From positions 1 through 21,128 of IMG/VR virus record IMGVR_UViG_3300025646_000458: a DNA stretch of 21,128 nucleotides. One strand, given 5' to 3'. Under the pieces are notes generated by a model. That model had not been told where the DNA came from. It worked only from the letters and a program-made list of their open reading frames with translations, and did not search any database. Shown one piece after another: positions 15,571-21,128 of this stretch (position 1 is its first letter; each line of letters starts with the position of its first letter). This DNA is from a virus. The position numbers were made by a program, and so were the translations under genes.

Positions 15571-16599
15571 TCACTCTTCCTCCTGCATCTTGGCGATGTA
15601 TTCCTTTGGGTCGTCGCTGCCCTCCCACGAAGGACAAATCGACTTAAAGTCGCACCAAGCGCATTTACCTTGGCTTGGCTTAGGGGGGAAATCGTCAGTC
15701 AGGTATGCCGTGATGAGAGCCTCCTTGAGCCGCTGGACTCTTCCTTCAGCGTAGCGCGACACGCTTTGCTTCTGTCCCTCTTTGTTCGCATTGATGGGTT
15801 CGTAGAAAATACGGTTGACGCTGCGTTGCTCTAATCCGTACTTGTTATAGGCATCGAGCCCTTCCACCTCACCGGATGGGTAGACCCAGCCCCAGTGCGT
15901 GACGTTCTGGTGCTCGTGGTCAGCCACCTTGAGCAAGTGCTTGTAGAACGCCATCTCGATGCGCATGCTGTCGACCTTGAACGACTGGTCTTCCCACGTC
16001 ACGGTGCCAGTCGTGTCTGTCTTCGCTGTCTGCAACCACTTGCCGGTTTTCAGTTCCATCAAGGCCACGCCGTTTTCAGTAGCGAACGCACGGTCAATGC
16101 TCCCAGCCCAATGGATGGGGATGGTCAGCACCTCGCCGTTGAACTCAAACTCTTCCTCGGTGAAGGCGTGAACCTCGGCTTCGTTAATGATGGGTAGGTA
16201 GTCGTCTTTCCCACCTGCAAGCAATCGCTCCAAATCCCACTTTAGACGGGTCTCGATGGACTTCTCCTCGCCCAACTCGTAGGTTTCTTCAGGCAGAATA
16301 CTCAGTGCCAGTGCCAGCGCCTCGTCACGCTTATCCCGCTGCATGAGGGTGAGCAAGTCGTCGAGGTAAGGGTACACGTTGTTGAAGTAGTACTCGACGG
16401 CGTTGTGCACGTTCGTCCCTTTCCGCATGGCGTCGGTTTCAGGGGTCGGAAGGCCATGCACGCGCTTGTACTCGTACTGCTTGGGGCAGAAGTCGAAGTC
16501 GCTCGTCAGACTCGACTTGGTCACGCGCAGGTGCTTTGGGTGACCCGGCTTCCAAGCGTATGTTGACCGTGAATATGCTGTCCAATCCCTGTCGCTCAT
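15571..16599 (-). CDS. Cas4/RecB-like PD-(D/E)XK nuclease with Fe-S cysteines (342 aa)
   Basis: DNA exonuclease of the Cas4/AddB branch of the RecB-type nucleases. In order: C38 in FCPKQYEY, H65 in GTNVHNAVEYYF, D169 in GSIDRAF, E182-x-K184 in LMELKTGKW, a helix with the QxxxY-like position (MRIEMAFYKHLL, about 212-223) and the C-terminal trio C313-x2-C316-x5-C322 in GKCAWCDFKSICPSW. One Cys near the N-terminus plus three at the C-terminus is the Cas4 [4Fe-4S] arrangement. At 342 aa it is longer than CRISPR Cas4 (about 200 aa) and there is no CRISPR array or Cas1/Cas2 nearby, so its role is probably viral DNA end processing or recombination. It starts at ATG 16599, overlapping the preceding stop (ATGA), with GGAGG 7 nt upstream. 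Confidence 0.9.
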   Translation of the reverse strand: MSDRDWTAYSRSTYAWKPGHPKHLRVTKSSLTSDFDFCPKQYEYKRVHGLPTPETDAMRKGTNVHNAVEYYFNNVYPYLDDLLTLMQRDKRDEALALALSILPEETYELGEEKSIETRLKWDLERLLAGGKDDYLPIINEAEVHAFTEEEFEFNGEVLTIPIHWAGSIDRAFATENGVALMELKTGKWLQTAKTDTTGTVTWEDQSFKVDSMRIEMAFYKHLLKVADHEHQNVTHWGWVYPSGEVEGLDAYNKYGLEQRSVNRIFYEPINANKEGQKQSVSRYAEGRVQRLKEALITAYLTDDFPPKPSQGKCAWCDFKSICPSWEGSDDPKEYIAKMQEEE

Positions 16600-16775
16600 T
16601 CGTATTCCTCCAGTTTTGTTTGACGTCCGCCGACGATGTCGACAAACTCGGAAAGTGTGGTCTGGCGCGACCCCTTTTCATCATAGCGACCGCAGGTCGG
16701 GCAGGCGTCGAATCGAGACAGTGGAGCCGCAGGCTCGGTGTCCATTACCCGCTTCCAGAAAGCCCATTTACTCAC
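16596..16775 (-). CDS. CxxC mini-protein (59 aa)
   Basis: I read this directly from the gap between the MazG-like and Cas4-like genes. GTG at 16775 gives 59 codons to TGA at 16598-16596. The GTG overlaps the stop of the MazG-like gene (GTGA), AGGAGG lies 7 nt upstream, and its own stop overlaps the nuclease start (ATGA). It has a single pair, C25-x2-C28 in DACPTCGRYDE, set in an aromatic- and charge-rich chain (N-terminal MSKWAFWKR). One pair is only half a zinc ribbon, so it may dimerise round a metal, complete a site in a partner, or be redox active. No family recognised. Confidence 0.65.
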   Translation of the reverse strand: MSKWAFWKRVMDTEPAAPLSRFDACPTCGRYDEKGSRQTTLSEFVDIVGGRQTKLEEYE

Positions 16776-16969
16776 GCTTTTTCCTCCTTTTCAAGGTCAC
16801 GGATGAGTCTTTCAAGGTAGACAGCGAGGTCCATAGCCTCCTCTTGAGCATGGCGCAGCCATTCGATGTGGGTGAGGTCCTTGCGCTCCATCGTCTTGCC
16901 ATATTTGTGCCATCCGAGGTCAGCACGCTGGCGAATCTTACGGACGACTTCTTCTTCGATTTTGCTCAT
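16772..16969 (-). CDS. MazG-like minimal protein (65 aa)
   Basis: All-helical protein with the pattern LGWHKYGKTM, then WLRHAQEEAMDLAVYLERL. The EExxD part (E43, E44, D47) resembles the metal-binding helix of the MazG/all-alpha NTP pyrophosphatase superfamily. Similar 60-100 aa phage proteins with a KYG segment and a HAxEExxDxxxYL helix are common. If active it would hydrolyse a nucleoside triphosphate, perhaps to tune the nucleotide pool, but at 65 aa it has only one ExxD helix pair and would need to oligomerise. The ATG at 16969 overlaps the PolB stop (ATGA) with GAGGTG just upstream. The C-terminus is Lys/Glu-rich. Confidence 0.7.
   Translation of the reverse strand: MSKIEEEVVRKIRQRADLGWHKYGKTMERKDLTHIEWLRHAQEEAMDLAVYLERLIRDLEKEEKA
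16782..16787 (-). promoter_or_regulatory. Ribosome binding site fixing the GTG start of the 59-aa gene
   Basis: GGAGG read on the - strand, at 16787-16783, ends 7 nt before GTG 16775. It lies inside the 3' end of the MazG-like gene and supports this short gene as real. Confidence 0.5.
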
Positions 16970-19305
16970 TCAATCACCTCAAAGTAGTTCTTGGGGCGGG
17001 CGGCGCCAGAAGCGGCTGCCAAGTCCCAGTCGAGTGCCATGAAAATGGGCTTCAGTTTAGCCTTGAGCAACTTGTCCACCATCAAATCGACGTCCAGTTC
17101 GTAGCCGTCTAAATCAGATTCGTCGACGAAAGCCATGACGTCCGTGCGGTTGTCGCGAACGTAGACCCAGTCCACGCTCTGGTCCTTGAAGAACTTCGGC
17201 TCGACGGTTCTGTTATAGTAGAGGGCAGCCTTGATGCCTCCTCCAACCTTAGAATACTGTTCTGGGTGCTTCTGCAGTCGGGTGGTCGAAGCCACTTCCT
17301 TGAGGTCGAAATCGCTGCTCAGAATGCGCTTGGCCAGTGGACGGACCATAGAGATGACTTGCTCTTCGCTCGCTCCTCGACAAATGGCGGTGAGAACGTC
17401 GTTCTCAAGCGTCATTGAGATAGGAGCGAGTGTGCTGATTTTACCCCAGCGTGCGCTCTTGACCTTACCTTCGTCTTCAGGTGGCCACGAACAGATGCCG
17501 TAGTAGAGGTTCTTCCCACCGACAATCCAGTAGGGCATGTAGGCCTCAAACTCTACGATGAGGTCCTTGGCGTTGAGGCGCTGTTGCACGGTTGTCGTGA
17601 GGTGCTTTGCCAGTGCCCCTGCTTCGTCGTAGGGGACCTGTACGAATGCCGAATCGGTGTGCCCGTAGAGGGGTGCGTAGCCCTGCGCCTTTGACTCCTC
17701 AAGGAGGAAACGAATGGCTTGTCGACCGACCGAAGTAATGGCGCTGGCGATGTCGAAATCACACCAACCCCAGTGAGCGCTGGCCGTCATCCCGTAGAAA
17801 GAAGCCATCACACGCTTGACCGCCAACTGCATGGTGTTCCATCCGCTGCGCTCGCGCTCGCTTTCCGATTCGCGCATCTTACGCTTATACAGGTCACGTA
17901 GGTCGAACATCTCGGTGACGATGCGGGGAAGAAGTGCGTCGACGCCCTGCCTCCAGCAAGTGCCGTCCGGCAGTCGATGCACGTTGTCCTCATTCGCTTG
18001 GTCGGGGTGCACCTGCGTTTCCCAAGACAGGTTGTGGCTAAGGATGATGCTGGGGTACAGACCCTTGTAGTCAACGCAGGCCACGCCCTCGTATCGTCCG
18101 GGCCGAGGAGGGGGGATGAACGCGCCCTCGTACTCCTGTTTCTCCTGCTGAGAACGGGTGGGTGCCTTCCAATCGGTCCTGCGACTGAGTAGGCCGCGCG
18201 CAAACCGCGTGACGTTGTGGCAGGAAGGGAACGTGACGCCGCACAGTCGCTGCAGAGAGAAGAAGAAGTCGAGGACGTGGTTGTCTTCGTCGATGCGCTT
18301 CAACAGCACCGTGTCCTGCATACAGTAGTCCACGTAGTCGTCGAAGCGCTCCGTCCACCCAGTGAACACGTCCATGTCGAACTTGCCGCCGAGGCCACAG
18401 GCTTCCGCCAGCGTGTCTAATTTGAGGTTCTTCAGTTGGGGTTTGCCGCTGTCTTTCCAGACGCGCTCAAATCCGCTGCCACTGTTGAGCGGGGAGGCCG
18501 TATCGAAACACAGTCGACCACGGATTGGTTGGTCCGTGTAGTCGTAACCTTTCTTGGTGCCAAGCACCCGGCCAAGCGGGCTGAGGCGCCTGAACTGCTT
18601 TAGCCGCTCCGTCAAGTGCGGTAGGTCAGCCCACATCATGGAGTGGGCCACAAGCACGTCGGGGTTGCACTCCTCCAAATAAGCGAGGAAGGCCCTGTGC
18701 ATGTCCGATTCTGAGCCGTACAGATGGCGTTCGTAGGTGTAGTCGACTTTCTCACCGCGCACCTCGTAATCGACCTCACGGACCTCGATGTGGTGGTCCA
18801 TGTCGTAGAGGCCGTTGGGGTTATCTTTCTTCCAGCAGAAGGCAACTCGCCTTCGATTGAAACTGTCCACCACGGCCATGACCGTGGTCTCCTTGGTCTT
18901 CGGGTCCCACTCCAAGTCGAAGTGCCAGACGCGAGGCGTCCAGTCAGGTATTGTCTGGTAGGTGTCCATGAGGTAGCGGTCTGCGAGGCTGAGGTCAGCC
19001 TCCCACGTCTTCCAAAAGCGAGCAGCCATGCTCCTGATGTCGCTCTCACGGTAGGCGTAGACCTTGATGAGTGGCTCGTTGTCGCGCAGCCCTACGGCTG
19101 TGTCGTCGTAGTCGACCTCGGAGCCGTAAAAGGAGTCGAGCACGTTGTCGATGATGCGTTTTGGGGTGTTGGCTGAAATCCAGAAGTAGGGCCTGAAGTC
19201 GGTCACGGTGTCTTCGATGAGGTTTCCGTCCTTGTCGCGCCACCTCAGGTAAAGGTGGTCGGGACCCTCAGGGTCCGGTCGGAACGCATCGACAATCACC
19301 GTCAT
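16966..19305 (-). CDS. polB: Family B DNA polymerase with 3'-5' exonuclease domain (779 aa)
   Basis: Replicative DNA polymerase. The exonuclease domain has D130/E132 in HFDLEW, D227 in the HSMMWADLPHL segment (the usual Asn is Ser222) and Y327/D331 in YCMQD, so proofreading is probably active. Polymerase motif A is VDYKGLYPSII (D412). Motif B is KRVMASFYG (K497, Y504), with Ala501 where most families have Asn. Motif C is YGHTDS, with His549 in place of the first Asp and catalytic D551 kept. KNLYYG near 599-604 matches the KxY motif. There is no protein-priming insertion or intein that I can see, so it is a primer-using enzyme, consistent with the primase and clamp genes. The 779-aa length is normal for archaeal and viral PolB. 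Its start at 19305 overlaps the zinc-ribbon stop (ATGA). Confidence 0.96.
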   Translation of the reverse strand: MTVIVDAFRPDPEGPDHLYLRWRDKDGNLIEDTVTDFRPYFWISANTPKRIIDNVLDSFYGSEVDYDDTAVGLRDNEPLIKVYAYRESDIRSMAARFWKTWEADLSLADRYLMDTYQTIPDWTPRVWHFDLEWDPKTKETTVMAVVDSFNRRRVAFCWKKDNPNGLYDMDHHIEVREVDYEVRGEKVDYTYERHLYGSESDMHRAFLAYLEECNPDVLVAHSMMWADLPHLTERLKQFRRLSPLGRVLGTKKGYDYTDQPIRGRLCFDTASPLNSGSGFERVWKDSGKPQLKNLKLDTLAEACGLGGKFDMDVFTGWTERFDDYVDYCMQDTVLLKRIDEDNHVLDFFFSLQRLCGVTFPSCHNVTRFARGLLSRRTDWKAPTRSQQEKQEYEGAFIPPPRPGRYEGVACVDYKGLYPSIILSHNLSWETQVHPDQANEDNVHRLPDGTCWRQGVDALLPRIVTEMFDLRDLYKRKMRESESERERSGWNTMQLAVKRVMASFYGMTASAHWGWCDFDIASAITSVGRQAIRFLLEESKAQGYAPLYGHTDSAFVQVPYDEAGALAKHLTTTVQQRLNAKDLIVEFEAYMPYWIVGGKNLYYGICSWPPEDEGKVKSARWGKISTLAPISMTLENDVLTAICRGASEEQVISMVRPLAKRILSSDFDLKEVASTTRLQKHPEQYSKVGGGIKAALYYNRTVEPKFFKDQSVDWVYVRDNRTDVMAFVDESDLDGYELDVDLMVDKLLKAKLKPIFMALDWDLAAASGAARPKNYFEVIE

Positions 19306-19466
19306 TCCTCCTCTTCGATGAGCGTGTATTGGACCTCTGCCCCGCAGTCGCTGCAGGTCAACGTAGATACGATGCCTTTACCTTCCAACCCAAAGTCCTC
19401 AGGGTTCCAGTCGTTGCCCCAAATGAGGCGACCACCGCAGTACCAGCAAACATCTCGTCGCGCCAT
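19302..19466 (-). CDS. Zinc-ribbon mini-protein upstream of PolB (54 aa)
   Basis: I read this directly from the gap between clamp and polymerase. ATG 19466 has GGAGG 7 nt upstream and the gene ends in TGA at 19304-19302, overlapping the PolB start. It carries a textbook zinc ribbon, C7-x2-C10-G and C38-x2-C41-G, with an aromatic-rich loop (WGNDWNPEDFG) and an acidic C-terminus (IEEEE). Small ribbons of this shape occur in many viruses as DNA- or protein-binding adaptors. The position between clamp and polymerase suggests a replication-linked role, which is inference. Confidence 0.75.
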   Translation of the reverse strand: MARRDVCWYCGGRLIWGNDWNPEDFGLEGKGIVSTLTCSDCGAEVQYTLIEEEE

Positions 19467-19468
19467 TT

Positions 19469-20230
19469 TCAATCCTCCTCGTCCACTTGGTCGATAACGA
19501 CCATGAGGAAATGCGTGTGCTCTTGTTCAATGACCATCACCGTGTCGTCTCCAGTGTGGATGTCCACGTCACCCGAAGGTAGGCTGTTGAGCAGTTCAGG
19601 AAGCCACTTGTCGAAGGCCGAGGATGCCGTGACGGCGGGGCCTTCGACGTTGGTGAGTGGGGCGTTGACGAACATCTTACCTGTCGAGTCCTTCCCGCCG
19701 CGAATCGTCAACTGCGAGCCGTCTGCGTCAAACTCAGTTCGGCACGAGTAATTGTCGCCGAGCACCTTCTTGAAGTGCGTAGCAGGCTTGAGCGCCTCCG
19801 ACGCCACCCGTGCATGGTGAGTGAGTGGTGTGTTGAACCACGTCCGCCACATGCCCTCCTTGGATGTCTCAATGGCTCGCTCCATCATCCCCACGCGCTT
19901 CTGCGATTCGACGTAGGACGCCGTGGGTAACTTGAGGCTGACTTTCTCACCCGACAGGTGGAGGGTGCCATTCTTCCCTTCTTGGCTCACGTCGAGGCTG
20001 GACACCTTCGTGCTGCTGAGGAACTTCTTGACCTTTGGTAAGTCTGTGATGCTGATGTGACCCGTCTTGGTCACCCCGCAATCCATCTTCCGCGACACGT
20101 AGTGCGTGGTCTTCCCGACCGAAGCCGATATGTGGTCACTGCCCACTTTGATGGCGATGTCCTGAAGGTCTGCCCCGAACGAGTCAAGGAAGTTCGTCAG
20201 GTTATCGCGGCTGATGCTGAAGGATGCCAT
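19469..20230 (-). CDS. PCNA-like DNA sliding clamp (253 aa)
   Basis: Probable ring-forming processivity factor for PolB. The length fits PCNA (about 245-260 aa). Features of the fold: an N-terminal helix (RDNLTNFLDSF), strand pairs including HISASVGKTTHYVSR, then GHISITDLPKVKKFLSS, which is the typical helix after a strand, and a second half ending in VMVIEQEHTHFLMVVIDQ, like the last strands of a clamp. Sequence is divergent, so the call rests on layout, length and its place two genes upstream of PolB. ATG 20230 follows GAGGTG by 5 nt and lies 9 nt after the RecA-like stop. A PIP-box search of PolB and ERCC4 would test partnership. Alternative: an unrelated beta-rich DNA-binding protein. Confidence 0.7.
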   Translation of the reverse strand: MASFSISRDNLTNFLDSFGADLQDIAIKVGSDHISASVGKTTHYVSRKMDCGVTKTGHISITDLPKVKKFLSSTKVSSLDVSQEGKNGTLHLSGEKVSLKLPTASYVESQKRVGMMERAIETSKEGMWRTWFNTPLTHHARVASEALKPATHFKKVLGDNYSCRTEFDADGSQLTIRGGKDSTGKMFVNAPLTNVEGPAVTASSAFDKWLPELLNSLPSGDVDIHTGDDTVMVIEQEHTHFLMVVIDQVDEED

Positions 20231-20239
20231 GTGTGCACC

Positions 20240-21127
20240 TCAGAGTGTACCCTCGCGGAGTTCCGGCAGGCCGAGCCATTGTGCGGGCTCACCGGCCTTC
20301 GTGACGAAGTATAGTCGCCTTTGGTTGAGAAGGTCGGAGTTGGTCTTCTGCTTGAAGAACTCAGCCTCGTAGCGAACCTCGCCGGTCTTGGCACCGTCCG
20401 CGTTGCGGACGACCGAGCGCCTGCACCAGATGACCTGAAACAGGTCCTGATTGGCTGACTTCTCCCACGCGAACTTCCAACCGTCAAAGCCGACCTTGCC
20501 GTCCTTGTCCTCCCTGAGGTGGGTTTCCCAGTAGACGTCGACGCCGAGCAGGTTGAGGCGCTGGCACTGTGCGGTCAGTTGCTTGAACCGCGTCGAGCGG
20601 ATGGCCCAGTTCCAGCCAATCTCCTTATTCAACTTCGCAGCGCTGGCCTCGACGGCATCGGTGGCCTTCATGTCGAGGTCGTGAATCTTCATCACGTTCA
20701 TGCACATGCCGTCGAACTGGTCCACGCCCGTGACGATGAACGTCTTGAGCGGCAGACCGTCGAAGTCGGGCCTCTGCTGCTGCTCGGCGTACTCGACGGC
20801 GAACTTGCAGATGTCCATGGTGCGGTTGTAGGAGGCGAGGTAGTTGTAGGCCGTGCGGTTTTCTTGCTGCATCACCCAAGGGGAGAAAGTGCGGAAACGC
20901 TCGTCCTTCGGATAGTGAGCCGTCTTGCACGCCAGCCCACCGTTGTCGTGGTCAAGCACGAAGCACATGCCCTGTGGGTGCCGATGTACGTGAGCATCCA
21001 TGGCCAACCCGGTCTTGCCCGTGCCTTCGTGCCCCACCATGCCACAGAAGATGGCACTCGGCGCCATCGCATCGGGTGCGGCCTGAGCCTGCATTTCCTG
21101 CATCAAATCAGGGAAACGCGTGAGGAA
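20240..21127 (-). CDS. RecA/RadA (Sak4)-like P-loop ATPase, 5' end possibly outside window
   Basis: RecA-fold ATPase. Walker A is GHEGTGKT (residues 25-32 from the TTG at 21106, with K31 and T32) and a Walker B-like strand is TFIVTGVDQF (D129). The length is near 290 aa, shorter than full RadA and like the phage single-strand annealing-associated Sak4 group. It has no N-terminal HhH domain of RadA in view. The chain has Cys/Met-rich stretches and ends GLPELREGTL. The frame stays open to the right edge with no stop, and the first start I see is TTG followed by ATG at 21103, without a clear ribosome binding site, so the true start may be outside the window. As the first visible gene of the operon it would act in recombination or strand annealing during replication. 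Confidence 0.8.
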   Translation of the reverse strand, partial: FLTRFPDLMQEMQAQAAPDAMAPSAIFCGMVGHEGTGKTGLAMDAHVHRHPQGMCFVLDHDNGGLACKTAHYPKDERFRTFSPWVMQQENRTAYNYLASYNRTMDICKFAVEYAEQQQRPDFDGLPLKTFIVTGVDQFDGMCMNVMKIHDLDMKATDAVEASAAKLNKEIGWNWAIRSTRFKQLTAQCQRLNLLGVDVYWETHLREDKDGKVGFDGWKFAWEKSANQDLFQVIWCRRSVVRNADGAKTGEVRYEAEFFKQKTNSDLLNQRRLYFVTKAGEPAQWLGLPELREGTL

Positions 21128-21128
21128 G

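Noticed and set aside
15571-16599. CRISPR-Cas adaptation module suggested by the Cas4-like gene
   Set aside because: No direct repeats with spacers and no Cas1 or Cas2 are present in the window.
16966-19305. Protein-primed type of PolB
   Set aside because: The operon has a primase and a likely clamp, and no terminal-protein-type insertions were recognised between the polymerase motifs.

Overview
The window looks like part of a tailed, double-stranded DNA virus of an archaeon. It combines phage-style tail genes, including a long tail fibre, with an archaeal/eukaryotic-type replication set: family B DNA polymerase, PCNA-like clamp, archaeo-eukaryotic primase, XPF/ERCC4-type nuclease, RecA/Sak4-like ATPase and a group II (thermosome-type) chaperonin. 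From memory, this combination is reported for the magroviruses, metagenome-assembled viruses of marine Group II Euryarchaeota (Poseidoniales). A magrovirus-like genome is therefore the best guess, but no database search was possible. No rRNA, tRNA, CRISPR array, insertion sequence, integrase or attachment site was seen.

Left arm, about 1-9508, + strand: a late (structural) block of five packed genes. It holds a giant virion protein of at least 1468 codons that runs off the left edge, a 551-aa protein resembling a tail or baseplate hub, a 118-aa probable adaptor, a 938-aa tail fibre with classic phage fibre repeats, and an 84-aa zinc-ribbon protein.

Centre, 9509-9576: a 68-bp convergent intergenic gap. 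It holds a 15-bp odd-centred palindrome that runs into the stop codon of the chaperonin gene and is the only terminator candidate.

Right arm, 9577 to the right edge, - strand: one unbroken replication/recombination operon of 15 genes, read from right to left. The order is RecA/Sak4-like ATPase, sliding clamp, zinc ribbon, PolB, MazG-like, CxxC protein, Cas4-like nuclease, 90-aa unknown, primase with an Fe-S-like C-terminus, C/H/C/C protein, ERCC4-HhH nuclease, P-loop helicase-like ATPase, Cys-rich protein, free DEDDy exonuclease, thermosome. Neighbours overlap or lie within about 10 nt, often as ATGA or GTGA stop/start overlaps, and nearly every start has a GGAGG or GAGGT ribosome binding site. 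Translation is therefore probably coupled along the operon. Three of the genes are too short to stand out in routine ORF calling and were read directly from the sequence.

How the parts fit: primase, PolB and clamp would copy the genome, and the P-loop ATPase is a candidate helicase. The Cas4-like, ERCC4-HhH and DEDDy nucleases with the RecA-like ATPase form a recombination/end-processing set. The MazG-like protein may act on nucleotides, and the chaperonin may fold viral proteins. Both operons begin outside the window, so no promoter is visible. No stretch over 300 bases lacks a gene.
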